Source: Prosthecobacter sp.
GTDB lineage: Bacteria; Verrucomicrobiota; Verrucomicrobiia; Verrucomicrobiales; Verrucomicrobiaceae
Length of the DNA: 54,690 bases
Reading direction: 5' to 3'
Assembly (NCBI GenBank): GCA_017853885.1
Contig: JAFMIR010000027.1
Location: forward strand, 1-54,690
Both the position numbers and the translations under genes were made by a program. Below the pieces are notes generated by a model, which ran no database searches, was not told the origin of the DNA, and saw only the letters and a program-made list of their open reading frames with translations. This document shows, one piece after another, positions 18,368 to 28,016 of this stretch. The number at the start of each line of letters is the position of its first letter. Positions within the stretch are counted from its first letter, which is position 1.

Positions 18368-20452
18368 ATGCGTTTCGCGATCCTCCTGCTGCTGTCGACC
18401 ATCGGCGTGCTTCATGCCGACGAGGCTTCCTCGCGCATTGATGCCATGTTGGAGCAGCATTGGCAGAAAAAGGGCCTCCAGCCGAATCCGCCGGCCTCGG
18501 ACGAGGTTTTCCTTCGACGCGTCTATCTCGATGTGATTGGCCGCATTCCGACGCTGGCAGAATCACGCGCCTTTTTTGCGGACACGAGCACCGACAAACG
18601 AGTGCGGATCATCGACCGCCTGCTCGCCAGCGATGGCTATGCGCTGCATTGGTTTAACTACTGGGCCGACGTTCTCCGCGCCCAGTCACAACTCACACGG
18701 CGCGGGCATCACGCGGTTTTCTGCGATCTCATCCGCGATGCGCTCCGCACCAACAAACCCTACGACCAGTGGGTGCGCGAGATGCTCTCCGCGCGTGGCG
18801 ATATCTTCAATGTGCCCGGCACCGCCTTTTACCTGCGGGACACCGGCATGCCGCTGGACAACCTCGCCAACCTCACGCGCATCTTCCTCGGCACGCGCAT
18901 CGAGTGCGCGCAGTGCCACAACCATCCCTTCGACAAATGGACGCAGATGGATTTTTACAAGCTGGCCGCCTTCACGCATGGCAATGAGTTCAGCCACTGG
19001 AAGAAGATCCCGCTTTTCCGCGCTGCCTTGAACAAAGTGAGCCCCTACAAAGGCCCGGAGCGGCCCAAGATGGGCGTGACCATCGAAAATGCGCTCAGCC
19101 CGCAAACCTACAACGGCATGGTCTGGACCGGCCTGCCGCTGAAGTTGCCACACGACTACCAATACGCCGACGGCAAGCCGCTCGAGGAGGTCAAGCCGGC
19201 TGTCATGTTTGGCAAAGCGCCGCCGTTGGCCGCGGGGGAGGGAAGTCTCGACACCTTCGCCGCCTGGGTCACATCGGCAGACAATCCACGCTTTACGACG
19301 GTCATCGTGAACCGCCTTTGGAAGCGGCTTTTCGGCCTCGCGAACATCGAGCCGGTCGACGAGCTCATGGACAGCTCCGCACCCTTCATTCCAGCGCTGC
19401 AAATCGAGTTGGAGAGCCGCATGAAGGCGCTGCGCTACGATTTGAAGGCATTCTTGCGAATGCTGCTCAACACGCGTGCTTACCAGGCCGAATGCGTGCG
19501 CGCAGAGATCGCGGCAGGAGACACCAGCTACTTCACCGGCCCTCTTTTGCGCCGCATGACGGCGGAGCAGGCCTGGGACAGTCTCATCACGCTCATCAAT
19601 CCCGCGCCCGACCTGCCGAATCGCATCGTGCATGACTACCTGGAGCGTCGTCGTGCCATCGACAGGGACAGCGTGCTCTCGCAGCGTCTGATGACTCCCG
19701 ACGAGATCTTTGAGGGCGTCAAAGCCGCTGCGGGGACTTATGTGCGCAACGCGCAGACCGTGCAGCGGCTCCAAAAAGAGCTCGAAGCCGCCCGCGCTGC
19801 GGATGACAAGGATCTCGCCAGGGAGATTGGACGGCAGATGACCACGGTGGAAAACAACCAGCGTGATGCCGTGCGCACGCACATCATGATTCCAGCTGCC
19901 AGGAAGCTCGCGGAGAAAGAAAAACGGCCTGTCGCCCACCTCGATAGGCCGGATGCCGGCCTGCAAAACAGCGAACTGCTGGAAAAAGTCGGGAGCGAGT
20001 ATCGCGCTGTGGCGAAGTGGCAGGAGCTTCTCCATTCCGAGATGCAGCGCTTTAGCATTCCGGAGTCCTCCCGCGAAAACTTCACCAGAAACCGCCTCGG
20101 CATCTACACTACCTACCTGCGCTCCTCCGAACTCGACCAGCCCGCGCCTGGAGGTCATTTTCTACGCGAGTTTGGTCAGAGCGATCGCGAGGTCATCGAG
20201 AATGCCAGCACCGACGCCTCGATCACCCAGGCGCTGCAGATGATGAACAGCAGCCTCATCCCCCGCGTGCTCGATCCCTGGAACGCCCTCATGCTCGCCC
20301 TCCGCGACGAGCCAGATCGCGTTGAGGCCATTTACCTCGCGCTATTGACCCGCAAGCCAACCGCCGCCGAAAAAAACCGCCTCCATGACACGAGCAGCGA
20401 GGACATCGTGTTCGCCCTGCTCAACGGACAGCAGTTCCTGTTTGTGCAGTGA
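18368..20452 (+). CDS. DUF1549/DUF1553 exported protein with CxxCH motif
   Basis: This 694-residue protein has a signal peptide (MRFAILLLLSTIGVLHA). DUF1549 is seen at DEVFLRRVYLDVIGRIPTLA, with CAQCHNHPFDKW (Cys 180, Cys 183, His 184). DUF1553 is seen at VIVNRLWKRLFG and GPLLRRMTAEQAWDSLITLI. A Lys/Glu/Ala-rich helical segment (about residues 455-500) is probably coiled coil. It resembles the protein at 9240-11498 but stands alone on the plus strand, without an adjacent DUF1501 gene. Family function is unknown; possible c-type haem binding suggests redox chemistry in the cell envelope. Confidence 0.92.
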   Translation: MRFAILLLLSTIGVLHADEASSRIDAMLEQHWQKKGLQPNPPASDEVFLRRVYLDVIGRIPTLAESRAFFADTSTDKRVRIIDRLLASDGYALHWFNYWADVLRAQSQLTRRGHHAVFCDLIRDALRTNKPYDQWVREMLSARGDIFNVPGTAFYLRDTGMPLDNLANLTRIFLGTRIECAQCHNHPFDKWTQMDFYKLAAFTHGNEFSHWKKIPLFRAALNKVSPYKGPERPKMGVTIENALSPQTYNGMVWTGLPLKLPHDYQYADGKPLEEVKPAVMFGKAPPLAAGEGSLDTFAAWVTSADNPRFTTVIVNRLWKRLFGLANIEPVDELMDSSAPFIPALQIELESRMKALRYDLKAFLRMLLNTRAYQAECVRAEIAAGDTSYFTGPLLRRMTAEQAWDSLITLINPAPDLPNRIVHDYLERRRAIDRDSVLSQRLMTPDEIFEGVKAAAGTYVRNAQTVQRLQKELEAARAADDKDLAREIGRQMTTVENNQRDAVRTHIMIPAARKLAEKEKRPVAHLDRPDAGLQNSELLEKVGSEYRAVAKWQELLHSEMQRFSIPESSRENFTRNRLGIYTTYLRSSELDQPAPGGHFLREFGQSDREVIENASTDASITQALQMMNSSLIPRVLDPWNALMLALRDEPDRVEAIYLALLTRKPTAAEKNRLHDTSSEDIVFALLNGQQFLFVQ

Positions 20453-20491
20453 GGTGTCGTGCCGCAATCAATGAGGGGCGGGTTACTCATT

Positions 20492-21640
20492 TTACGGCTC
20501 ACCCGGCACGACGATGAAGTCCATCGTGATGCCTTGGCCATCGCGGCCTGTGCCTGCCACCACGGCCTTCGATGCCGCGGGCGGACGGCGCGGGCTGAAG
20601 TAGTCGGGGCGCACGAGGTTGTGCTGCTTGTTCAGCTCGTCGTCGTTCACGTAGTAGGTCGCCTTCACGAGGTGCATCCAGTCGCTGCCGCCAAGGTCGA
20701 GGCATTGCTTGAGGTTGGTGAAGAGCGAGCGCAGTTGCGCCTCTGGCGCGGCTTCTGGATCGACAGGGTAGAGACCGCTGGTGTAGATCGTCGTCGGATG
20801 ACGCGCGATGGTGAGTCGCGAATACACCGCCGGTGTCGTCATTCCCGGCGGCGTGCGCACTTCGACTGCCGGCCCGTCACTCATCGCCGGCGCGGCGACG
20901 ATCATCTCGATCTCAATCGGCAGCGCGCTCGTCCATTCGACGAATACGCAAGGCGGGGCCTTCTTGTCCTCAAAGAACGCCGAAATTTCTTTTTCGGCCT
21001 CGGAGCACTTTGCCATTGGCGTGAGAAAGGACTTCACCTGGATGACATCCTTCTTCGCGAGGCCGAGAAACTCCAACGTGCGGCCTAGGCTCGCCATCGT
21101 TTGCTTGGTCGCGTCCGCGAGCGTGCCATCGCCTTTTTCAGCCTGACCGGAGATGTAAACGCGAGTACCGACAGGCATCACCGCGTACGCCTTGCCCACT
21201 CGACCGCCGATGCCGTCCGCAGCGTTGATCTTCGACGCATCTCCATCAGCAACGCCTACCGCATCCATCGCCACCAGCGAATTCGCATCCGGTAATGCGG
21301 TTGTGACAAAACTCACTGCCGGCTTGTGCTCGCCTTTGAATCGAGTCGCGAGCGCGGCCTCGACCGCAGTTGTGGCGCTGTTTTGCGTGACATACACATT
21401 CAGCTTCATCGCCTTCGCCAGCGAGCTGCCGCCGCTTTGCAGGGCTGTGTCCACGCGCGCGAGCGTCGAGTCAATCTGTGTCTGCAAATCAGCTCCTTCG
21501 CCAACGACTTGCGCCGTATGCGTGAGTGGGGCGCCGCTGACGGAGATGAGTCGCGAGGCACCGCCCTTCGGTTCGAGGCACTTGATGTCGGCGGCGAGAG
21601 AAAGCGTGGCCATGCAGAGGAGGATGAGCGTGGTTTTCAT
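20492..21640 (-). CDS. Exported protein with three tandem RidA/YjgF-like domains
   Basis: This 382-residue protein begins MKTTLILLCMATLSLAAD, a signal peptide, fixing the start at ATG 21640. Three RidA-like repeats follow, at about residues 25-125, 150-255 and 275-380. Each has the helix-then-strand signature: STLARVDTALQSGGSSL/KLNVYVT, TMASLGRTLEFLGLAKKDV/VKSFLT and LFTNLKQCLDLGGSDW/KATYYV. RidA enzymes are cytosolic homotrimers that deaminate reactive imines using a conserved Arg before LP. Here the first two equivalent positions read TTALP and TSALP, and the third is AGTGRD, so the usual Arg seems absent. It may be an exported single-chain pseudotrimer with a different ligand. It lies 90 nt downstream of the 929-residue gene. 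Confidence 0.8.
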   Translation of the reverse strand: MKTTLILLCMATLSLAADIKCLEPKGGASRLISVSGAPLTHTAQVVGEGADLQTQIDSTLARVDTALQSGGSSLAKAMKLNVYVTQNSATTAVEAALATRFKGEHKPAVSFVTTALPDANSLVAMDAVGVADGDASKINAADGIGGRVGKAYAVMPVGTRVYISGQAEKGDGTLADATKQTMASLGRTLEFLGLAKKDVIQVKSFLTPMAKCSEAEKEISAFFEDKKAPPCVFVEWTSALPIEIEMIVAAPAMSDGPAVEVRTPPGMTTPAVYSRLTIARHPTTIYTSGLYPVDPEAAPEAQLRSLFTNLKQCLDLGGSDWMHLVKATYYVNDDELNKQHNLVRPDYFSPRRPPAASKAVVAGTGRDGQGITMDFIVVPGEP

Positions 21641-21730
21641 CGTAAGCATCCGATACGGGCTCATTTCCACATCTCGTGCATCGGTCGTCGTGAGATTGAA
21701 CCATCGCTTGGTGATACTGCCACGGACTCT

Positions 21731-24520
21731 TCACTTTCTTGGCAAAACGAAATCCTCGATGACCCGCAGGCTAGGATCGTCGCCTTGATGCCTACCGCCG
21801 ATGATGAAGTCGTAGCTGCCATCACGTCGCAGAAGATCGGGCATGAAGCAGCGCACAACGCGTTCCGCGTGCGTTGCTTTGCCTCTGTGAACGACGATGT
21901 GCGGCTGCACGGCGATGCGGCCATCGTTGGAAATCGTGACTTCGTGGAAGGTGAGATTCTCCTGAGCGGTGGCGATGAAGAGCTGGCCGTTCGGCGCACT
22001 CCAGATGCATGCGCTGGGGCGCGAGAGCTCGATGGGTTGCACAGGTTTGCCACCGGTATCGGCGAGTTGTACGGCATCGATGAACCGCTGCTGAGCGATG
22101 CTGTAAGTCATGAGGGCGCCGCCGTATTGCAGGATGACGAGATACTGTCCGCAGCATGAGATGGCGAGTTGCGTGGAGCCGTTGTCGCCATTCGCGGGGT
22201 GCGGCAGTGTGAAGCCGAAGAGGTCACGAAGGTGTCCGCTGGCATCGCATTCATAGGCGAAGATTTTTGGCTCTTGGCTCGCGGGTAGATTGCCGCGCTC
22301 GGTGAGGTCGCGGACGTAATCGGGGCGGATGGTGCTGCTGGCGGCGAAGATTTGCTGACGCAGCGTGCCGTCTTTGGTGCTCACGACCACGCGGCTTACG
22401 GGCGTCCAGATGTCAAAGCAGCGCGTCATGGCCACTGCGACTTCGCTCGCACCGAGCGTGCGTGGATTGAAGAGTTCGAGTCCGTTTGAAAACGCCCCGC
22501 CACCGCGCCCCGGGCGTCCGCGTCCGATGTCGAGCATGTGACCGCCGAGCGCGGGCATGATCTCGCGGAAGTCTTTGATGTTGTCGCGATGAAAGCCGTC
22601 AATGGCACGCGGCGTGAGGCGTTCGTAAAACATGTCGGCCGTGAACTCTTCGCGCACCTTGCCGTGCTCCGCATACTTCAGCCGAGTCATGCCGGTGTAG
22701 CCAGGGACATAAAGCCAGAGCGCGTCGTTATGTCGTGACCACATGGTGTTGTAAGGGCCGAGGCCGACCTGCGCGGGCATCGCGCCACCACCGGGCATGG
22801 GCAGATAGGTGCGATGCACGTGGTGCTCGGTGGCGAGCTTCGTGAAGTTGAGCCGCGAGAAGTAGTAGCCGTATTCGCACACGCCGATGGCCTGGCCGTG
22901 CTCGCCTGGGATCGGCGTGAGCGCGTAGGCCGGACCTTGCACGACGCTGGCCCCTTGAATCTGCGTCATCGAGGCGACATCAAAACGCACCGTGACCGTG
23001 CTGGTGGATACGCCGTCGAGCTTCACTCGTGCGTCACCTTTTGAATCGACAAGCTGGTCTCGTGTGGCGCTCGTTAGCATCAGCGGCACCGCAGCGCGCG
23101 GCACGCGGAACTCGCCGCAATCAAACTCGATGAGCTTTCGCCCGGCGGCACCTATGTTGATAAAGCGCTGCTTCTTCAAGCCGGAGTGAAGTTTGACCGC
23201 AGTGCTGTTGCCACCTTCGGTGACACGCGTGACGTTGTTCTGCTCATCGAAATCCAGATGCCACGGTCCACCTTTGCTGCCCGATGCAGCGGAGATGAAC
23301 ATGCCCGTTGCCGTTTCGATCGGCCCGGCAAATTTCCGCGAGGCGTAGTCGTCCGCCGCGAGGTCGCCGTGATAAAGCTGATGCGGCGCGCCTTCCCAAC
23401 ATCCCGCGTGCAGGCGCATGTCAGCGGTGAACTTCGCGGCATCGTCCCAATGATCCTGCGGCGCGGAAATCACACCGCTGCATACCTCGACTCTACCGTT
23501 CGCGCTGATGACGCGGTGATTGCGCGCAAATGCGATGAACACACGCCCGCGCATAACGAGCAACTCCATGAGCGCGGTGTCCCACGCGCGCCGCCATACG
23601 GGATCGGGCGGCAGAAGCTTCGTGATCTCGGCGACGAAGTTCACGGGCGGATGTTCGAACTTTTTTGAGCGCGGATCGAAGCGCACGAGCCCCGCTCCTT
23701 GCTCGACATTGGAGAAGTAGATGCGGCCCTGTTCGTCAGTGTCGCAACTCTGTCCGCCCTGCGCGAGACCAGCGGCGGAACTGCCGAGCATCGGCGAGCC
23801 GTTCAGCGCAAGTTCATCGGTGGTATGCACGGTGAAGTCATCGCGCGGCAGCGTGATCACTTCATCGCCCGAGCCGCTGGCCCATTTCGGATCGACCGGC
23901 ACCTCCACCAAAAACTTCCGCCAGCGCTTCACTCGCAGCGTCTTCTCATCGATCACCGCCTTGCGATACGAGAAGAAGATGCGCTCATTCACAAGCAGCA
24001 CTACGTTCTGCGAGCCGAGCACGGGCAGATCGCTGCCGGACACGACGGGAAAGGTGATGTCCGCGAGTTCCACACTTCGCGCTGGCATCGCGAGCTTCTC
24101 GTGCCGCGCCTTTGCCAGATCAGGCAGCGTGATAATCGGCGAATTACCGCTCCACTTTGATCCCCGCTCGATGGCAGCGGCGCGCGTGTGCGCCGATGGC
24201 AGCATCTCCACTTTGCCGACTAGCAAATCCCACGCCTGACCATCCACGCGCACCGACACGGTGTCACACGGACCAAATCCTTTGAGATCAATCGTAACAG
24301 CGTATGTGATTGCAGGATCGGCGAGATCAATGGCGAGTCGTTGCTTTCCATTCAAGGTAATCTCCGTCTTCAACGCGCGATCCGACTGTCGCCACACGTC
24401 GAGCTTGTTGAAGCAAATCGCGAGTTCATCCCCGCAGCGAAATGCAGCTACATCGGCAGCGGAACAAGACGCACCCAGCGAAAGGAGAAACAGGGAAAGA
24501 AGACAAAGGAGCGATTTCAT
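21731..24520 (-). CDS. Large exported protein of unknown function, propeller-like
   Basis: I do not recognise a named family in this 929-residue protein. It begins with a hydrophobic signal peptide (MKSLLCLLSLFLLSLGAS). The early region looks like an all-beta ligand-binding module (LKGFGPCDTVSVRVDGQAWD). The rest has spaced beta-rich repeats (CDTDEQGRIYFSNVEQGAGL, GLGPYNTMWSRHNDALWLY, CIWSAPNGQLFIATAQ), consistent with a beta-propeller. No catalytic motif is evident. It is followed by the triple RidA-like gene on the same strand and preceded by a decayed remnant. Its role in the glycan-processing island is inferred from location only. Confidence 0.7.
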   Translation of the reverse strand: MKSLLCLLSLFLLSLGASCSAADVAAFRCGDELAICFNKLDVWRQSDRALKTEITLNGKQRLAIDLADPAITYAVTIDLKGFGPCDTVSVRVDGQAWDLLVGKVEMLPSAHTRAAAIERGSKWSGNSPIITLPDLAKARHEKLAMPARSVELADITFPVVSGSDLPVLGSQNVVLLVNERIFFSYRKAVIDEKTLRVKRWRKFLVEVPVDPKWASGSGDEVITLPRDDFTVHTTDELALNGSPMLGSSAAGLAQGGQSCDTDEQGRIYFSNVEQGAGLVRFDPRSKKFEHPPVNFVAEITKLLPPDPVWRRAWDTALMELLVMRGRVFIAFARNHRVISANGRVEVCSGVISAPQDHWDDAAKFTADMRLHAGCWEGAPHQLYHGDLAADDYASRKFAGPIETATGMFISAASGSKGGPWHLDFDEQNNVTRVTEGGNSTAVKLHSGLKKQRFINIGAAGRKLIEFDCGEFRVPRAAVPLMLTSATRDQLVDSKGDARVKLDGVSTSTVTVRFDVASMTQIQGASVVQGPAYALTPIPGEHGQAIGVCEYGYYFSRLNFTKLATEHHVHRTYLPMPGGGAMPAQVGLGPYNTMWSRHNDALWLYVPGYTGMTRLKYAEHGKVREEFTADMFYERLTPRAIDGFHRDNIKDFREIMPALGGHMLDIGRGRPGRGGGAFSNGLELFNPRTLGASEVAVAMTRCFDIWTPVSRVVVSTKDGTLRQQIFAASSTIRPDYVRDLTERGNLPASQEPKIFAYECDASGHLRDLFGFTLPHPANGDNGSTQLAISCCGQYLVILQYGGALMTYSIAQQRFIDAVQLADTGGKPVQPIELSRPSACIWSAPNGQLFIATAQENLTFHEVTISNDGRIAVQPHIVVHRGKATHAERVVRCFMPDLLRRDGSYDFIIGGRHQGDDPSLRVIEDFVLPRK

Positions 24521-24591
24521 GCGGCACCACTACGGCCTGAACGTCCGCTTCCTCACGAGGCATGATGCTCTATCGTGTGAGAGGCCTCCTT

Positions 24592-24929
24592 CACTCCACC
24601 CAAAACGAGAACAAGCCGCCATTCTGCACGCTGAACTCGAGTCGCAGGGGCTGGCCTTTTCGTGTGGACAGTTTGGTGAGTTCGGGAATGGCGATATCGG
24701 TGGCTTCGCGTTCATTGAGAGTGACTTTTGGATCGTGGCCCCGGCTTCATCGAGCAGGCTGACGATGAGGCGACCGAATTTCACGGCGGCGTTTACATGC
24801 AGCGTTTCACCTTCGTGGATGAACGGCTTCGTGCGCAGGATTCCAGAGCGGTAATTGCCCGCCAACGCCGAGCGTGCTGACCCGCAGGAAGCTGCGGCGC
24901 ACGAGACGATTCGGGGTGAAGGCAAGCAT
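24592..24929 (-). pseudogene. Chimeric gene remnant: DUF1501 N-terminus joined to a glycosidase-like C-terminus
   Basis: ATG 24927-24929 opens a typical DUF1501 start with a Tat motif (MLAFTPNRLVRRSFLRVSTL, then GVGG). After about 25 codons the frame loses the family and soon stops. In another frame the sequence continues as RTKPFIHEGETLHVNAAVKF and LIVSLLDEAGATI. After a further frameshift near 24738 it reads VTLNEREATDIAIPEL and LRLEFSVQNGGLFSFWVE, stopping at 24592-24594. That tail resembles the C-terminus of the adjacent protein at 24993-26384 (TKPFRFTGAELEIN, VELQDEAGKAIPG, RLRFEMSDADLFSIRF). A large deletion apparently fused the ends of two former genes. Confidence 0.75.
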
Positions 24930-24992
24930 TTGATAGTAAAGTTGACGGAAGAATGTGCTGGGGGGGCTTTCTGGGCACTTCGTTTGTTGGCC

Positions 24993-26384
24993 TCAAGGCT
25001 GCTTCCGAAAGCGGATCGAGAACAAATCTGCGTCGCTCATTTCAAAGCGTAGCCGCACCGGCCGCGAGGCGAACGCACTAACGTCGCTGCCGGACTTCCA
25101 TTTCACAACGTGGGCGATTTCATCGCCCCAGATGGGAGCACTGTCGGCGAGGGTGAAGCCCGGGATGGCTTTTCCCGCTTCGTCTTGCAGCTCCACTCGG
25201 ATCTGGCCTGCGGCGCTGGTGGAATAGTTGATCTCGAGCTCCGCACCGGTGAACCGAAAAGGCTTTGTGACCAGTTCGCCGCCTTCGAGAGGCGCGTTCA
25301 CCGAGGCAAAGCCATCGAGGCGCAGTGTGTATCGGCGACCGCCGGTGAGGAAGAGGGACATCTCTGCGGGACCTGTTTGATGAATACCGATGGCGGTGTA
25401 GTTCGCGCGGTTTGCCCATCCTTCCGGCCCGATGCCGGGACGGATAAAGCTTTGTGTGAACTCGCGGTCGTAGCGGTCCCCCCCGCGGGTGCTCATCAGC
25501 AGGATGTCCGTGGCGGCACCGCGTTTGTCCATGAACCGCGTGGGCGTGGCGATGTAAAGGTGAGGCGCGCGGAAGTAGGGCTGCGTGCAGGCCGTGTAAA
25601 GATGCTCGCCTGACATGTTGGCCTTCATTTCGACAAACGGCGTCCAGTGGATGAAGTCCTCCGACGTGGTGCGCGCGATGCCGCGATAGCCTTTGATGAA
25701 GCGTCGGAAGTAGCACACGTAGCGCTGCTCCGTCTCGCTCCAGAAGGAGTAGTTTTGCGAGTCGAAGTATTTTCCCCAGTCCTCTGGCACCACAGGCTCG
25801 TCACGCAGGCGCTTCCAATGAATGCCGTCGGGTGAAACGAAAGCTTTCAAACCGCCAGGACCGCGTTTCGTCCTCACGTCCTTCTGATGCGGCTGGAAGG
25901 CGATGCCGCCGAGAGCCTTGTATTTCTCCGTCGCTGGCACACCGGGACGCGTGTCGATGAAGGGAGAAAAATTATGATTCACGAGGAACTCGTTCATCAG
26001 CACGATGTTGCCCGCTGGAAAAGACGGGTGCTCAAACAGTCCGAGCCGTGGCGTCGTCCACTGAATGGCATCCTTGCTCTCCGCGTAGAGCGTGACCTCG
26101 CCATCGTGGTAGGCCTCGATGCCATGGGTCTTCCACGTCACCTTGGGGTCCTTGTCGCCGCGGTAGTAGAATTGAAACTTGTCCTCCGAGCGCAACATGG
26201 TGGCGTAGTGACCGTTCGGACGTGTGGCCTCTGCCAGCTGTGGCTCGTGCAGTTTCAGCGTCGCGTTCCTCAGTTCCCCCACAAGGTAACGGTCCACAAA
26301 CAATTCACGTCGGGCACCCAGTTCCAGCGATTCCTCCGCATGGAGAATAGTCATCGAGGCGAGCAGAAGGCAGGTGGATTTCAT
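24993..26384 (-). CDS. Exported glycosidase-like protein, possible five-bladed propeller
   Basis: This 463-residue protein begins MKSTCLLLASMTILHAEES, a signal peptide, fixing ATG 26384 over the in-frame start at 26513. The opening LGARRELFVDRYLVGELRN and segments such as GIEAYHDGEVTLYAESKDAI and FVSPDGIHWKRL suit the propeller architecture of GH32/GH43-like or sialidase-like proteins of Planctomycetes and Verrucomicrobia. A C-terminal beta-sandwich (about residues 370-463) follows. I cannot assign catalytic residues or a CAZy family. The gene heads the minus-strand run that includes the 929-residue and RidA-like genes. A decayed paralogue of its C-terminus lies immediately downstream. Confidence 0.72.
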   Translation of the reverse strand: MKSTCLLLASMTILHAEESLELGARRELFVDRYLVGELRNATLKLHEPQLAEATRPNGHYATMLRSEDKFQFYYRGDKDPKVTWKTHGIEAYHDGEVTLYAESKDAIQWTTPRLGLFEHPSFPAGNIVLMNEFLVNHNFSPFIDTRPGVPATEKYKALGGIAFQPHQKDVRTKRGPGGLKAFVSPDGIHWKRLRDEPVVPEDWGKYFDSQNYSFWSETEQRYVCYFRRFIKGYRGIARTTSEDFIHWTPFVEMKANMSGEHLYTACTQPYFRAPHLYIATPTRFMDKRGAATDILLMSTRGGDRYDREFTQSFIRPGIGPEGWANRANYTAIGIHQTGPAEMSLFLTGGRRYTLRLDGFASVNAPLEGGELVTKPFRFTGAELEINYSTSAAGQIRVELQDEAGKAIPGFTLADSAPIWGDEIAHVVKWKSGSDVSAFASRPVRLRFEMSDADLFSIRFRKQP

Positions 26385-26577
26385 GGCAGATGGCGGCAGC
26401 ATTATTTTATGCAAACGCGCATCTCCGCCTGTTTTGCTCGCTGGAGACGATTTCACCTGAGATCGAGACGACCAGCAACGCGAGTGCATGATGTGAAAGC
26501 AAGTGCTTTCCAACTTGCTGAAAGGGCTAACCTAGCATTGCCTCGTTATTGTTCATGTGAAACATTGGCCTCTGTTT

Positions 26578-27903
26578 ATGAAGCGCTTTTTTTCGAAATA
26601 CGGCGGGTGCTGGTGGCTGCCTGCCTTGATCTATCTTGGGTTGCTAGGACTGGTGATGACCGCCGAGCTTTTGCCATGGGGACCTCGAAAGTTTGTGAGT
26701 GAAGTTTTGTCATGGTGCGCTGGAATCGCGTTCTTGGGTATTGTTGGCGTATCCATCAGGCATTTCTGTAAAAAGCAATGGCGCAGGGGCTTCATCAGCC
26801 TGTTTCTCGCTGTCTGTTGCGTCGCCACCACCATGATTGTGCTCGGCTTTTTTATGTTTGCCTCGATGTTTGGGCCGAGTGAGGACGGTTTTGCCGACCA
26901 TCTTCACATCCCATCGGATATCGTGATTGCGGAGCCCGAGCCAGATGTGAGCGAAACGGCGGATGCGGCCCTAGTTGGAAGCACCGACGCGATGCAAGAC
27001 AGCGTCCGGCAAGTGCTGAAGAAGGCAGGAGGCGACGAAGTGGAGTTCACGCCGGACATGCCTTCGCTCAGAAGAGCGGCCAGTGAACATTCGGCGGCGT
27101 TTCTCTCCTACGTCGAGGCATCACCAGACTGGCATGTGTTCATGGAGAGGGGGAACCGTTTTGCATCGAGGCGGTGGAGCTACGGCGGAGTGCCACGAGA
27201 TACATTGCACGGCTACATCTCGGACTTCAGCCAGGATCATTTTCAAACCCGCTGTCTGGTGTGCCTAGATCGTAGGCAGTGGAGCATCTACGCCGTGCAG
27301 CAAGTGCACGAGGGAAGAAGTCCCGTTGTTCCAGACATGAGCCAAGGAAACGCATTGCATGAAAGCCGGGTGATGATCGATTGTGGCGGAGTCTGGGTTG
27401 AAATCTTCGAGCAATCGGACCGGCCCGAACGCCGGATCACAAAAGCCACGATAGCTGTTTTGGAGCAGGAGTTTTCCCACTTTCTGGCGAATCCCGAAGC
27501 TGCGTTAGAGAAGGCCCGCCTCCGTTCCCGGGAACTCGCGAAGCATCTCGCGGGCAGTGGAAAGCATCCTATTCGACTGCTGCAGGGCATGCAGCCAGGC
27601 ATCTATGGCGCATCCTATGTGCTGAATCCCGGTGAACCGGGATCCGTGTATCTACAAGCATTCGAAGTGACTCATGGCACACGACTGTCCGCACACCGAC
27701 TTGAAGCCGCATCGCGGACACGGATGGCTTGGTCAAAAGACTCTCAGGAGCGGTTTGGCGCGAAGATTGGCTTCATGATCTATGAAGGTGACTGGGGCAA
27801 GCCATATGCTGCGAGGTTCGAAGTGTGGTTTACCCCCGATGCCGGTGGTCCAGAGCGAAAACTGGCTGAACGCATCTTCAAAATCGAAGGCTGGCAGCGT
27901 TAG
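26578..27903 (+). CDS. Unrecognised membrane protein with three N-terminal transmembrane segments
   Basis: I do not recognise this 441-residue protein. ATG 26578 gives MKRFFSKYGGCWWLPALIYL; a GTG seven codons upstream is an alternative. Hydrophobic spans lie at about residues 11-30, 45-60 and 72-97. An acidic linker (AEPEPDVSETADAALVGS) and a soluble domain of about 330 residues follow, with many Trp residues and probable beta structure (VMIDCGGVWVEIFEQSD, GASYVLNPGEPGSVYLQAFE). It is the only plus-strand gene between 20.5 and 32 kb and lacks a cleavable signal peptide, unlike its neighbours. It may anchor a sensory or binding domain on one side of the membrane. Confidence 0.7.
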   Translation: MKRFFSKYGGCWWLPALIYLGLLGLVMTAELLPWGPRKFVSEVLSWCAGIAFLGIVGVSIRHFCKKQWRRGFISLFLAVCCVATTMIVLGFFMFASMFGPSEDGFADHLHIPSDIVIAEPEPDVSETADAALVGSTDAMQDSVRQVLKKAGGDEVEFTPDMPSLRRAASEHSAAFLSYVEASPDWHVFMERGNRFASRRWSYGGVPRDTLHGYISDFSQDHFQTRCLVCLDRRQWSIYAVQQVHEGRSPVVPDMSQGNALHESRVMIDCGGVWVEIFEQSDRPERRITKATIAVLEQEFSHFLANPEAALEKARLRSRELAKHLAGSGKHPIRLLQGMQPGIYGASYVLNPGEPGSVYLQAFEVTHGTRLSAHRLEAASRTRMAWSKDSQERFGAKIGFMIYEGDWGKPYAARFEVWFTPDAGGPERKLAERIFKIEGWQR

Positions 27904-28016
27904 CCTCAGCGGCACCTTTCATAATCGGGATCGCCGCTTTGGCAAAACTAGACGTTTGCTCTTCAAGGTCGAAACCGGGTTTGGCTGCAACTTAGGCAGG
28001 AGGGGACTACCCAAAA

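Noticed and set aside
18686..20158. 490-codon minus-strand frame opposite the DUF1549/1553 gene
   Set aside because: Antisense shadow; the plus-strand gene has CxxCH and both domain signatures.
27908..27938. Terminator after the 441-residue membrane protein
   Set aside because: Only a 6-bp stem with a 19-nt loop and three T residues; too weak to call.
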